In this document: positions 29,082 to 38,391 of the stretch, piece by piece | Layout: each line of letters starts with the position of its first letter | Numbering within the stretch: position 1 is the first letter of the stretch | Origin: Rhodobacteraceae bacterium HLUCCA08 | Lineage (GTDB): Bacteria; Pseudomonadota; Alphaproteobacteria; Rhodobacterales; Rhodobacteraceae | Reading direction: 5' to 3' | Length of the DNA stretch: 64,000 nucleotides | Assembly (NCBI GenBank): GCA_001314655.1 | Contig: LJSF01000003.1 | Coordinates: 1-64,000 of the forward strand | Program-made: the position numbers and the translations under genes | Notes under the pieces: generated by a model | Seen by the model: the letters and a program-made list of their open reading frames with translations, nothing else | Told to the model about the DNA's origin: nothing | Databases searched by the model: none

Positions 29082-30229
29082 CAGGCCCGTCCCCGATCCA
29101 GCATATCGCGCAGCAGGTCGACCATCCGGTTGGTCACCTCCGCGCCACGGGTCAGCACCTGCCAGCCGGCTTCGGCCATCGCCGCCGCGCGATCCGGCGC
29201 GATCAGCGTGCCCAGGCCCAGCCCCAGGTCCTGAACCGAGCGCACGGTGCGGCTGGCGCCATGGGTTTCGAGCCGGGCATAGTGTTCGGCGAAGGGGGCG
29301 GTCTGCGGCCCGTTCAGCACGACAGAGCCCAGGATCGCCGCCTGCATCGGCGGCATGGCCTCGGGCCCGGCAAAGGTTCCACCCATGAAGGACAGCGGCG
29401 ACAGGCGGTACCAGAGCCCGATTTCACCGGGGATGTCCGTGACATAGGCCTGGATTTCCTCCTCCGGATTATCCCCGTTCGAACGCAGCCCGACCCGTAG
29501 CCCGGCCTTGCGCAAGACCGCGGCGGCCTTTTGCCCGTCCTCGGCCCGGCGCGGGGTCAACAGCAGCAGCAGCCGGAACCCCTGGCGGCTGGCGGCGCGG
29601 TGGGCCTCGGCCATCTGCGCGACTTCGCCGGGCATCACCCCGGCGGCGTGCCAGACCGGGCGGGTATTCACCGCCTCGGCCATCACCGTCAACTCGTTCG
29701 GATCATGGGGCAAGGGCTGGGCCTCTTCCTCCATCGGGCCGGTCACGTCGATCCGGTCGGCGGGGATGCCGGCGCGGCGCAGTTGCATCGCCGCGGCGCC
29801 ATCGCGGGCGAGGATCCGATAGAACAGCGCAGGCGCCAGGACCGGGCGTCGCGACAACAGGCCGCGGCGCCGTGTCGCGATCTGCCCCGTGGCGTTCACC
29901 GCCAGAACGGCCAGCCCCGCGGCACGCGCCTGTTCTAGCAGCCAGACCCGGAAGTTTCCCCCGCACCATAAAAGGATAGCGGCGCCGCAGCGCTGCGGAA
30001 GGTCGCGCAGGGCAGCCGGGTCGTCGGACGGCAGAACGATGGTCGCGACGCGCAGCGGCAGGTCGTCGACGGCGGGCAGGTCCTCGGCCCGGTCGGCGGT
30101 GATCAACACCCGCAGCGGGTCGCCCTCTTGCGCCAGCCGGGTCAGCATCGACCGCACCGGCCCCGCATCCGCGCGCCCGTCCCCCAGATGGATCCAGAGG
30201 TCGGCCGAAGGCGGGGCCGGATGGTTCAC
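29081..30229 (-). CDS. KdtA/WaaA-like Kdo transferase, divergent
   Basis: A 382-residue GT30-type glycosyltransferase homologue. The pattern [14 protein letters not shown] near residue 12 occupies the place of the canonical WxHAASxGE motif, whose glutamate is the catalytic base in WaaA; that glutamate is not conserved here. The central [21 protein letters not shown] and C-terminal [20 protein letters not shown] (donor site region) fit the family. It lies in an operon DUF4170-kdtA-lpxK. It could be a second, altered Kdo transferase. Confidence 0.85.
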   Translation of the reverse strand: MNHPAPPSADLWIHLGDGRADAGPVRSMLTRLAQEGDPLRVLITADRAEDLPAVDDLPLRVATIVLPSDDPAALRDLPQRCGAAILLWCGGNFRVWLLEQARAAGLAVLAVNATGQIATRRRGLLSRRPVLAPALFYRILARDGAAAMQLRRAGIPADRIDVTGPMEEEAQPLPHDPNELTVMAEAVNTRPVWHAAGVMPGEVAQMAEAHRAASRQGFRLLLLLTPRRAEDGQKAAAVLRKAGLRVGLRSNGDNPEEEIQAYVTDIPGEIGLWYRLSPLSFMGGTFAGPEAMPPMQAAILGSVVLNGPQTAPFAEHYARLETHGASRTVRSVQDLGLGLGTLIAPDRAAAMAEAGWQVLTRGAEVTNRMVDLLRDMLDRGRA

Positions 30230-30471
30230 TCGCCGAGTTCCTCGGTCGGCGAGGCTTCGGTTTCCTCGTCGCGCAGACGGTGCAGATGGGCGATGAAATA
30301 CCGCATATGCGCATTGTCGACGGTGCGCTGGGCCTCGGCCTTCCAGGCGTTGTGGGCGGTTTCATAATCGGGGAAGATCCCGACGATATGGATATCGTCG
30401 ACATCCTTGAAGGCGGTCTTCTGAGGGTCGATCAACTCGCCTCCGAAGACAAGGTGCAGGCGTTGGGTCAT
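30226..30471 (-). CDS. DUF4170 protein
   Basis: An 81-residue soluble protein (MTQRLHLVFGGELIDPQKTA...) of the DUF4170 family, which regularly precedes the Kdo transferase/lpxK genes in alphaproteobacteria. The start follows an AGGAGAG site. It overlaps the KdtA-like gene by 4 bases. Function unknown; a small regulator of the lipid A step is possible. Confidence 0.85.
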   Translation of the reverse strand: MTQRLHLVFGGELIDPQKTAFKDVDDIHIVGIFPDYETAHNAWKAEAQRTVDNAHMRYFIAHLHRLRDEETEASPTEELGE

Positions 30472-30658
30472 GGCGCTCTCCTGTTGCGTCGCCACGGTTC
30501 TGGAGGTGTTGCGCAGGCCGGTCAAGGCGCCGAAGCCGCAAGGGGGCGTCTTGGCCGGTTGACACGGGGAACCGGGTGAAAACGGGATGCGGTCCCGCGT
30601 CGGCATCACGTCGGTGCCGGGCGCATGGTGCCCCCGGGGTGAACGGCGCGGGCGGGGG

Positions 30659-32536
30659 TCAAGATCGGGTGAGCGTGGCGAGGAGGGCCTCGGCGCTTGG
30701 GATCTGCCGTTCGACGGTTTCGGCCCAGGGCAGATGCCCGCCCTCGCGCAACACCTGCGCCGCCGCGCGCAGCTGGTCCAGCCCCTGCCGGGCGCGCTGC
30801 GCGTCGCGGGTGCGGTCGGCCAGGATCAGGAGGGCGATCCCTTCGTTCCCGATCGCGCTGGCCCAGTCCAGCGGCACGCGGTCGCGGGTGCGTTCCTGCA
30901 GCGCGGCGCGGTAGGCGGCGACGGCCTGCTCCAGCCGCGCGGTGCCGCTGTCCCGCGCCCCGAGGGCATGCAGCGCGGTGCCGAGGTTCATCTGGGTCCT
31001 GGCCCAGTCCAGCGGCACGCGGTCGCGGGGGAGTTCTTGCAGCGCGGCACGGTAGGCGGCGACGGCCTGGTCCAGATGCGCGGTGCCGCTGTCCCGCGCC
31101 CCGAGGGCATGCAGCGCGGTGCCGAGGTTCATCTGGGTCCTGGCCCAGTCCAGCGGCACGCGGTCGCAGTTCAATTCCTCCAGCGCGGCACGGTAGGCGG
31201 CGACGGCCTGCTCGAGCCGCGCTGTACCGCTGTCCCGTTCCCCGAGGGCCCGCAGCGCATTGCCGAGGTTCGCCTGGGTCCTGGCCCAGTCCAGCGGCAC
31301 GCGGTCGCGGGTGCGTTCCTCCAGCGCGGCGCGAAAGGCGGCGACGGCCTGCTCCAGCCGCGCGGTGCCGCTGTCCCGTTCCCCGAGGACCCGCAGCGCA
31401 TTGCCGAGGTTCGCCTGGGTCCTGGCCCAGTCCAGCGGCACGCGGTCGCGGGTCCATTCCTCCAACGCGGCGCGAAAGGCGGCGACGGCCTGCTCGAGCC
31501 GCGCTGTACCGCTGTCCCGTTCCCCGAGGGCCCGCAGCGCGGTGCCGAGGTTCGCCTGAGTCATGGCCCAGCCGAGCGGCACGCGGTCGTAGGTGAATTC
31601 CTGCAGCGCGGCGCGATAGGCGGCGACGGCCTGCTCCAGCCGCGCGGTGCCGCTGTCCCGTTCCCCGAGGGTCGCCAACGCGTTGCCGAGGTCATTGCCC
31701 GCCGCGCCGCGCTGATCGGCCGTTTGCGCCTGGTCCCGGATCAGGCGCGCCAGGGCGATGGCGACCTCCAGGTCGAAATTCAGCCCCTTGTCGCGGCCGT
31801 GTTCGTACCATTCCATGAACACGGTCCGCAGCGCGTCGACCCCCACCGGGCCGTCCGCCTCGGCCTGCCGGACCAGCCAGGTGGCGGCGGTGTCGGCGTC
31901 GCGGTCCAGCACCGCCTGTTCCACCGCCGAGGCGGCGATACGGGCCTTGCGGGCGGCGGTTTCCTGTTCTTCCCGCGCCCAGGCCTCGGCCAGCGCATCG
32001 GTCGCCTTGCCATGCAGGCCCTCGCGCGACAGCCGGGCGACCTCGGCCAGCACGGTATCGACGAAATCGCCGTGATTGGAGGGTGTCGCCCCCTCGCGCT
32101 GCACCCGGACGGCGATGTCCATGGCGTTCTGGAGTTCGGCCCAGGCGGTGGGCAGGTCTTCGACGTCTTCGGCGATGGTGCGGGCGAGTTCGGTGATCGA
32201 GCGTTCGGTGACACCGGCGGCGTTGAGCCGTTCCATCTGGTCGGCGGCGGCGCGGGTCAGGTCATCCGTGCGGGCATCCTCGCCCGCCTTTTGGCCCGGG
32301 TCCTTGCAGGCGTCGATGGCGTCCTGGGTCAGGTCGAGCGCCAGGCGGTATTTGCGGATCGTCGCGGCGTTGGGCTTGTGCCTGCCGATGCAGACCTTTT
32401 GCGCGTCGCCCTTGCGCTTGTCGCCGCCCGCGCCGTCGTCGCCATAGGCGGCCAGGGCAAGCTGGGCGAAGGACCAGCCGCGCCGTTCACGCTCCGCCTC
32501 GACCAGTGCACCGAATTTTCGGCCGAACGCGCTCAC
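30659..32536 (-). CDS. HTH-TPR protein with near-identical 47-residue repeats
   Basis: A 625-residue protein from GTG 32536, preceded by a purine-rich GGGAAAGGTGGG; ATG 32581 is an alternative. Residues about 1-80 look like an XRE-type helix-turn-helix interrupted by a basic insertion (VEAERERRGWSFAQLALAAY ... NAATIRKYRLALDL). A helical middle follows. Residues about 275-580 hold tandem 47-residue TPR-like units, e.g. RDRVPLDWARTQANLGNAL. The units are nearly identical at DNA level. There is no signal peptide. It might be a signal-sensing regulator or a defence-type scaffold; no target is evident. Confidence 0.8.
   Translation of the reverse strand: MSAFGRKFGALVEAERERRGWSFAQLALAAYGDDGAGGDKRKGDAQKVCIGRHKPNAATIRKYRLALDLTQDAIDACKDPGQKAGEDARTDDLTRAAADQMERLNAAGVTERSITELARTIAEDVEDLPTAWAELQNAMDIAVRVQREGATPSNHGDFVDTVLAEVARLSREGLHGKATDALAEAWAREEQETAARKARIAASAVEQAVLDRDADTAATWLVRQAEADGPVGVDALRTVFMEWYEHGRDKGLNFDLEVAIALARLIRDQAQTADQRGAAGNDLGNALATLGERDSGTARLEQAVAAYRAALQEFTYDRVPLGWAMTQANLGTALRALGERDSGTARLEQAVAAFRAALEEWTRDRVPLDWARTQANLGNALRVLGERDSGTARLEQAVAAFRAALEERTRDRVPLDWARTQANLGNALRALGERDSGTARLEQAVAAYRAALEELNCDRVPLDWARTQMNLGTALHALGARDSGTAHLDQAVAAYRAALQELPRDRVPLDWARTQMNLGTALHALGARDSGTARLEQAVAAYRAALQERTRDRVPLDWASAIGNEGIALLILADRTRDAQRARQGLDQLRAAAQVLREGGHLPWAETVERQIPSAEALLATLTRS
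30861..31707. repeat. 141-bp tandem repeat array in TPR gene
   Basis: Repeat registers (the GCCCAG of GGCCCAGTCCAGCGGCACGC) fall at 30861, 31002, 31143, 31284, 31425 and, slightly altered, 31566: exactly 141 bp apart with no indels. A more diverged seventh unit extends to about 31707. Units encode 47 residues each. Such identity implies recent duplication or ongoing gene conversion and possible copy-number variation. Confidence 0.92.
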
Positions 32537-32678
32537 CGTTTTTTCCCACCTTTCCCGACGTTCCCCGATGCTTGCCCACATCCCGCAACTTGTCCGGTCG
32601 GGGCAAAGGCGGCGCGCGCTGGCACAAGCATAGGGGAGACCAGCGCTGGCTCACAACCTTTGGACAAGGATGAGAGCC

Positions 32679-32849
32679 ATGAACAAGATCAAGGACATGA
32701 CCCGGCAGATTGCCCGGGCGGTGTGGAGCCATCGGGCGGGGTATGCCTTTCTGGCGGGAACCTATGGGGCCGGGTGTCTGGGCCTGGACAAGGAGACGGT
32801 GATGCAGCTGGCGACGCTGGGGTATGTCGCCCTGACGATCCGGGGATGA
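32679..32849 (+). CDS. Small protein (56 residues) divergent from TPR gene
   Basis: Reads MNKIKDMTRQIARAVWSHRA then GYAFLAGTYGAGCLGLDKET and ends VALTIRG. The ribosome binding site AAGGATGAG lies upstream. The middle is mildly hydrophobic, with possible membrane association. Codon use fits a real gene. It is divergent from the HTH-TPR gene with a shared ~140-base upstream region. Family unknown. Confidence 0.55.
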   Translation: MNKIKDMTRQIARAVWSHRAGYAFLAGTYGAGCLGLDKETVMQLATLGYVALTIRG

Positions 32850-33020
32850 GCCGTGCATCGGCGGGCCGCGGTGCGGCGATCGATCGGTGGGTCGGGGTGC
32901 TTTATCCCGGCCGCATCCGAAAGACAGTCAAGCGGGGCGCCCAGCCTGGCCAAATCGCCGTGCCGTGGAGGCGGCCCGGCGATGCGCGGCGGCCTGCGGC
33001 CTTGGTCCCGCGCTGGGATG

Positions 33021-33788
33021 TTAGGCCAGCGCCTCCGTGATCGCGCCATGGCTCGCGCCGGCGGCGATCAGCCCGTCGGCCTGGGGCAGTTCGGCGTTCA
33101 GGCGCAGGGCGGCGCCCTGGCGGTTGGTGACCGTGCCGCCGGCCTCCTCGACGATCAGCGCGCCGGCGGCGATGTCCCATTCCCAGCAGGGCCGGAACGA
33201 CAGGGTGGCGTCGTAGCGGCCCTCGGCCACCAGGCACATCCGGTAGGTGAGCGCGGCGCGACTGGAGCGGCGGAAGGCCGGCGGCGGGCCGCACCAATGC
33301 GCGGGGTCGAGCGTGGGCTTGCCGGTCAGCACCCGCAGCCCGTCAAGCGCGGTGGTCTGCGAGACCGCCAGGGCCTCGCCGTTGCGGGTGGCGCCCCGGC
33401 CGCGGGCGGCGGCATAGGTTTCGCCACGCTCGGGGATGTGGACGACAGCCGCCTGGACAAGGCCGTGTTCGACCACGGCCAGGGCATGGGTCCAGTCGTT
33501 CTGGCCGGCGATGAAGGCGCGGGTGCCGTCGATCGGGTCGACGATGAAGACGCGGTCATGGGCCAGCCGGGCGCCGTCATCGGCGGTTTCCTCGGACAGC
33601 CAGCCGTAATCGGGCCGCGCGGCGGTGAGGGTCTGGCGCAGCATGGTGTCGATTTCCAGATCGGCCTCGGTCACCGGGCCGGCATCGCCGTGCTTTTGCC
33701 AGACCTTGGGGTCGCGCCGGAAATAGCGGCGCGCGATATCGGCCGCACGATTGGCGGCGTCCAGCAAAAGGGTCAGGTCGTCACGCAC
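33021..33788 (-). CDS. Inositol monophosphatase-family phosphatase (CysQ-like)
   Basis: A 255-residue Mg-dependent phosphatase. Metal-site motifs are visible: LSEETADD (Glu-Glu), VDPIDGTRAFIAG (Asp-x-Ile-Asp-Gly-Thr) and EWDIAAGALIVEEAGG. The DGTRAFI form is typical of 3'(2'),5'-bisphosphate nucleotidase (CysQ) and histidinol-phosphatase-like members; which substrate is uncertain. It starts inside the end of pmbA (8-base overlap), so it is co-translated. Confidence 0.9.
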   Translation of the reverse strand: MRDDLTLLLDAANRAADIARRYFRRDPKVWQKHGDAGPVTEADLEIDTMLRQTLTAARPDYGWLSEETADDGARLAHDRVFIVDPIDGTRAFIAGQNDWTHALAVVEHGLVQAAVVHIPERGETYAAARGRGATRNGEALAVSQTTALDGLRVLTGKPTLDPAHWCGPPPAFRRSSRAALTYRMCLVAEGRYDATLSFRPCWEWDIAAGALIVEEAGGTVTNRQGAALRLNAELPQADGLIAAGASHGAITEALA

Positions 33789-35127
33789 CGGCCAGGACCA
33801 TGCCGTCGATCAGGATGGAGGGCACGACGCGCGACAGGTGCGGGCGGGCATCGTTGCCGGGCACGATCCGCAGCAGCATGTCGTGCAGGTTGCCGGCGAT
33901 GGTGCATTCGTTGACCGGGTGGGCGATCTGGCCGTTGTCGACCCAAAAGCCGCTGGCGCCGCGGGAATAATCGCCGGTATTGGGGTTGATGGTCGAGCCG
34001 ATCAGCGAGGTCACCAGCAGCCCCGTGCCCATATCTGCGATCAGCCCGGCGCGGTCCTGCGTGCCCGGCGTCAGCGCGACATGGCTGACCGAGGGTTGCG
34101 GCGGCGCCGAGGTGCCGCGGGCGGCGTTGGCGGTGCTGTCCATCCCCAGCTTGCGCCCGGTGGCCAGGTCCAGCACCCAGCCGGTCAGCACCCCGTCGGC
34201 AACGATGTCGCGGCGCGCGGTGGGCAGGCCTTCGCCGTCGAACAGGCGCGAGCCCTGGAGGCGGGGGCGGTGCGGGTCTTCGGTGATCGACAGGCCCTTG
34301 GGCAGAACCTGCTGGCCCAGCCTGCCCAGAAGCCAGGACGAGCCGCGGGCGACGGCGGCGCCGTTCACCGCCTGCAACAGGTGCCCGATCAGCGAGGATG
34401 CGATGCGTTCGTCGAACAGGACCGGAAAGGTGCCGGTGCGCGGCTTGCGGGCGCCGTGGCGGGCGGCGGCGCGGGCCCCGGCCTCGGCGCCGATCTCGGC
34501 CGGATCGCGCAGATCGGCCTGCCAGCTGCGGCTGTCGTAATCATAGTCGCGTTCCATCCCCGTGCCGGTGCCGGAAATCGCCACGCAGGACGTCGTGCGG
34601 CTGGTGCTGGCATAGCCCCCCGAAAAGCCGTTGGTCGCGGCCAGGTGCACGACGCGGCGGCCATAGGCGGCGCTGGCCGATTGCACCTGGGTGACGCCTG
34701 CCACCGCCAGGGCCGCGGCCTCGGCCGCCAGGGCATCTTGCTGCAGCGCCTGGGGGTCCGGTTCGGGCGCGGGGTCGGCCAGCTCCAGCCGGCTTGCATC
34801 CAGATCGGTGGCCAGTCGCGACGGATCGGCCAGGCCCGCATGCGGATCCTCGGGCGCCTCGCGGGCCATGGCGACGGCGCGCTCGGCCATCTCGGTCAGC
34901 GTTTCGGGCCGGGCGTCGGAGGCCGAGACGCTGGCCTGCCGGCGTCCGATCAGCACCCGCAGGCCAAGGTCGATCCCTTCGGAGCGTTCGGCCTGCTCCA
35001 GCGCCCCCGCGCGCACGTCGATCGAGACCGAGCTGCCTTCGACCGCGACGGCATCGGCGGCCTCGGCCCCGGCGCGCATCGCGGCGTCGATCAGGGCGGC
35101 GGTCAGATCGGGCAGGGCATGGGGCAT
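33781..35127 (-). CDS. pmbA: TldD/PmbA-family metallopeptidase subunit
   Basis: A 448-residue protein of the TldE/PmbA type, the partner of TldD in a zinc protease that unwinds and degrades small peptides. The C-terminal region (GTSAPPQPSVSHVALTPGTQ ... YSRGASGFWVDNGQIAHPVN) is diagnostic. PmbA lacks the HExxxH zinc site of TldD, and none is seen. tldD itself is not in the window. Confidence 0.92.
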   Translation of the reverse strand: MPHALPDLTAALIDAAMRAGAEAADAVAVEGSSVSIDVRAGALEQAERSEGIDLGLRVLIGRRQASVSASDARPETLTEMAERAVAMAREAPEDPHAGLADPSRLATDLDASRLELADPAPEPDPQALQQDALAAEAAALAVAGVTQVQSASAAYGRRVVHLAATNGFSGGYASTSRTTSCVAISGTGTGMERDYDYDSRSWQADLRDPAEIGAEAGARAAARHGARKPRTGTFPVLFDERIASSLIGHLLQAVNGAAVARGSSWLLGRLGQQVLPKGLSITEDPHRPRLQGSRLFDGEGLPTARRDIVADGVLTGWVLDLATGRKLGMDSTANAARGTSAPPQPSVSHVALTPGTQDRAGLIADMGTGLLVTSLIGSTINPNTGDYSRGASGFWVDNGQIAHPVNECTIAGNLHDMLLRIVPGNDARPHLSRVVPSILIDGMVLAGA

Positions 35128-35203
35128 GGGGCATCCTTTCGGCTGGCCCCCGTCAGCTAGGCCAAGCGCGCCCGGCAGGCAAGGGCCGGAGCGGCCCGGC
35201 GGA

Positions 35204-36715
35204 TCATTGCATCCGCTGGCCGTTGACGATCAGCTGGCCGTCTTCGGAGATCTCGACTTCGGAGGACAGCGTGTCGTCCCCGGTCGGTTGGGCGAACAGG
35301 GCAAGGCCCATGCGGGCCGCGCGGATCGCCTCGGGCGGCAGGGTGCCGCCCTGGTCGAGCGCGTCGAGCAGCGCGGTCAGCCCGGTGGCCGTCGCGGTCA
35401 GGCGGCCGGTGGGCGCGGCGAAGCCCCAGGTGTCGGTGTCGGTCCAGTCGAAGGCCACCGCGCCGTCGGCCTGCAGGGTGGCGCCGGCGATGGCGGCGTC
35501 GAGCGTGGTCAGGGTGACGCTGTCGACGGCAATGGGCAGCGGGTCGAGATAGAACGGCACAAGCATCTCGAAGGGCGTGGTGTCGAGTGTCACCAGGGCC
35601 TCACTGTCCAACTCCAGACGGGCCGGGTCGCGGGGCAGGGCCTCTGTCCCCGGCGCCAGGGCCCAGACCGCATCGTTGCCGGTCGCGCCCTCGACCAGGA
35701 CCGACAGGCGCGCCGGCTGCGGGTCGGGCCCAGCCAGGACGGGCAGCAGCGCTTCGGCCCGGGCCGTATCCCAGCGGGTGGAATATTCGTCGTCCGAAAG
35801 ATAGGCATCCCGAAAGCCGAAATGGCCGGGGCCGATATCGGCGCGCAGGGCCAGGCCGGTGGCGTCGAGCCGGGCGGCGAAGACCTCGCGCTCGAACAGC
35901 GATTCGTCGGAATAGACCTCGGTCCCGGCCCGATCGGTGGTGATCATCCGCCCGACCGACGCGGTGTAGTCCGAGGTGACGCCGATCACGAGGCCATCGC
36001 GCAGGGCGGTCAGCGGATCGTCATGGGCCCACATCCCCGCCGGCAGGGTCGCCGTGATGGCCAAGGACCCGCCGCCGGTACTGGTGGTCGTGATGTCGGT
36101 CATGCCCCAATCCCAGGAAGGGGCGGTATCGACCGCCTCGGTCGGACCGCTGAGCAGTCCGTAGTCGAAGACCAGGGGGTCGCCTTGGGTGATCCGCACC
36201 TCGGTGCGCCAATCGGTGGCGTCGTAGTCGTAGGCCGTATCCGGCACGGCGGGCAGGTCGGAGGTGTCCGCGCCGATCAGGCGCATCCGCATCCGGTCGG
36301 CGCGGCCGTCATAGACGATGTCGCCGGGCCGGCCGCTTGCGATGACCTGGTGCCCCTCGGGCGTCAGCGCGATGTCGAGAGAGACAATGGGCATCTCTGC
36401 CTCGTCGAAGACACCGGCGCCGACCAAATCGGCGCGGATTGTCAGGCCGCCGGGCCAGGTGATCGTCACCGTGCCATCGGCGTTTTCGGCCAAAGCGATC
36501 TCGGAGAAGGTGACCCGCAATTCGGGGCCGTATTCGAAGATCGTGCGGGTGGCCGTGGCGTCGCGGGCGATGCCGTCGTCGAGCGTCACGTTCAGGTCGG
36601 CACCGATCGCCCGCAGGAAGGCCGCGTGATTGTCGATCACGTCGCGCGCGGTGATCTGGGCGGTGGCGGGGGCGGCGAGGATGGCCAACAGGCCGGCGAG
36701 GCGAAACATACCCAT
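35204..36715 (-). CDS. DUF2125 protein, paralogue 1
   Basis: A 503-residue exported protein: the signal peptide is MGMFRLAGLLAILAAPATAQ. The mature part is beta-rich with DUF2125 features, including repeated D.V.....G...DATA patterns and the shared C-terminal block EISEDGQLIVNGQRMQ. The start at 36715 (or 36709) is uncertain; ATG 36727 is also in frame. It is the last of three tandem paralogues with the same C-terminal signature. The function of the family is unknown; envelope location is predicted. Confidence 0.8.
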   Translation of the reverse strand: MGMFRLAGLLAILAAPATAQITARDVIDNHAAFLRAIGADLNVTLDDGIARDATATRTIFEYGPELRVTFSEIALAENADGTVTITWPGGLTIRADLVGAGVFDEAEMPIVSLDIALTPEGHQVIASGRPGDIVYDGRADRMRMRLIGADTSDLPAVPDTAYDYDATDWRTEVRITQGDPLVFDYGLLSGPTEAVDTAPSWDWGMTDITTTSTGGGSLAITATLPAGMWAHDDPLTALRDGLVIGVTSDYTASVGRMITTDRAGTEVYSDESLFEREVFAARLDATGLALRADIGPGHFGFRDAYLSDDEYSTRWDTARAEALLPVLAGPDPQPARLSVLVEGATGNDAVWALAPGTEALPRDPARLELDSEALVTLDTTPFEMLVPFYLDPLPIAVDSVTLTTLDAAIAGATLQADGAVAFDWTDTDTWGFAAPTGRLTATATGLTALLDALDQGGTLPPEAIRAARMGLALFAQPTGDDTLSSEVEISEDGQLIVNGQRMQ

Positions 36716-36779
36716 GACGGGCCCCATATGTGAAAAGGACGGGGCCGTCACAGCCCCGCCCGACATCCCTGCCGGCGGC

Positions 36780-38288
36780 CTATTGCAGCTGCTGGCCGTT
36801 GACGAACAGGCTGCCGCCCTCGGTCACCTCGATCTCGGCGCGCAGGGCGTCGGGGCCGACCGGTTCGGCGAACATGCCCATCATCATCTGGGCGCCCATG
36901 ATGTCCTCGGGGGCGAGCAGGCCCATGGCGACGAGCTTGTCCATCAGCGCGTTGGCGCCTTCGACATTGACCGTGACATTGCCATCGGGGGCCGGCATGC
37001 CGCCCCAGGTCATCATGTCGGCCCAGTTCAGCGTCATCGCCCCTTCGGCGGTGGCGCGGGCGCCGACGGCGGCGACCTCGAGCCGGTCGACCGTGACCTG
37101 GTCGACGGTGATCGGCGGCGGGCCGGCCATCATCGACAGGCCCATCACGTCCAGCAGGTCCATCCCGAGGGTGCCGGTGCCGGACAGGTCGAAGGCGATG
37201 GTCGCCGGATCGCGCGGCAATTCACCGGCCGGGTCGAGCATGTCCCACAGCGCGTCACCGACCGTCAGCCCCTCGATCGAGGTGGCGGCGCGGAACGGCT
37301 GCGCTTCGGTCTTGGTATTGACCGGAATCAGCCAGTCGGCGGTCATTGCCGCGACACCGAAGGAAATGCCGCCCGGGAACAGCATCGGGTCGTTCATGGT
37401 CATGTTGAAATCGGCCGCTTCGGCAAGCATGGCGAGACCGGCCTCGTCGAATGACAGGCTCAGGGACTGCGCGCCGGTGGAGCTTTCGTCGCTCGACACC
37501 TCCCGACCGTCCATCGTGGTGACCGTGGACGACGTATTGCCATCGGCCGTGTTGCTCAGGCTGACCGACAGGCCGTCGCGCAGCGATTGCGACAGGTTCA
37601 TCAGGTTCGACCCGCCCGTCGGCAGCGACAATTCCATCTGGTTCACCGACGGCAGGGTGGTCTGCTTGGTGGTCGAGTTGATCCCGTCCATCAAGATCGA
37701 CACATCGACCGTGTTGGTGCCGATCGTGCTGTCCGAGGTGACCTGGATCAGGTTGCCTTCGACGATCCGGGTCCGGCTGACCCATTCGGTCATGTTCACG
37801 TCCATCGTCACGTCGATGGCGCCGCTGTCCACATCGGTGGCAGACCAGTCGTCCAGGCCAAGGCCCAGATTGGTGACTGTCGTGTCATAGGTCACGTCGC
37901 CCGGATTGCCCGAGACGGTGATGTCGTAGCTGTCATGGGTGAAGGTCATCGTCGCCGAGGCTTCGCCCACATCCTGGATATAGCCGCTGAAGGCGATCTT
38001 GGCGGGCGAGGGATAGGTGATGCTGACAGTGCCGTCGCCATTGCTGATCATGGTCACGTCGGGGCCGGTGATCTCGAACCCGCCGACACCCATCGGCAGC
38101 ACGCCGGTCAGTTTCGGCGCGCGCAGCACGTCGCCATCCAGCGCGCCGACAAGGGTGATGCCCATGGCGCCCATATAGGCCTGCTGGTTGGCAAGAACGT
38201 CCGCGGTGGTGACATCGGCAAGGGTCGGTGTGGCGACCAGCGCGGTGCACAGGGCAAGCGCGCCGGTTCGGGTCCGGGGGAAGGTCAT
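36780..38288 (-). CDS. DUF2125 protein, paralogue 2
   Basis: A 502-residue exported protein with a signal peptide (ALALCTALVATPTLA, cleaved before DVTTADV). It is rich in Thr, Ser, Asp and Met (e.g. MGAQMMMGMFAEPVGPDALR) and ends VTEGGSLFVNGQQLQ, matching its neighbours. The start follows AAGGAGCACC. A GC hairpin separates it from paralogue 1. The low charge and repeated beta strands suggest an envelope-associated protein. Confidence 0.82.
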   Translation of the reverse strand: MTFPRTRTGALALCTALVATPTLADVTTADVLANQQAYMGAMGITLVGALDGDVLRAPKLTGVLPMGVGGFEITGPDVTMISNGDGTVSITYPSPAKIAFSGYIQDVGEASATMTFTHDSYDITVSGNPGDVTYDTTVTNLGLGLDDWSATDVDSGAIDVTMDVNMTEWVSRTRIVEGNLIQVTSDSTIGTNTVDVSILMDGINSTTKQTTLPSVNQMELSLPTGGSNLMNLSQSLRDGLSVSLSNTADGNTSSTVTTMDGREVSSDESSTGAQSLSLSFDEAGLAMLAEAADFNMTMNDPMLFPGGISFGVAAMTADWLIPVNTKTEAQPFRAATSIEGLTVGDALWDMLDPAGELPRDPATIAFDLSGTGTLGMDLLDVMGLSMMAGPPPITVDQVTVDRLEVAAVGARATAEGAMTLNWADMMTWGGMPAPDGNVTVNVEGANALMDKLVAMGLLAPEDIMGAQMMMGMFAEPVGPDALRAEIEVTEGGSLFVNGQQLQ

Positions 38289-38391
38289 CTGGGGGTGCTC
38301 CTTGGGGCTTACGAAAACGGGATGCGGGTGTGGGACAAGATGGGGGCCGCACAGCGGCTGCGCGGCCCCGGAGGTTGGCACCGCAAAGCGG

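Noticed and set aside
30861-31707. Regular repeats considered as a CRISPR array or satellite
   Set aside because: The 141-bp units are whole-codon coding repeats of 47 residues with no spacers; they encode TPR-like units.
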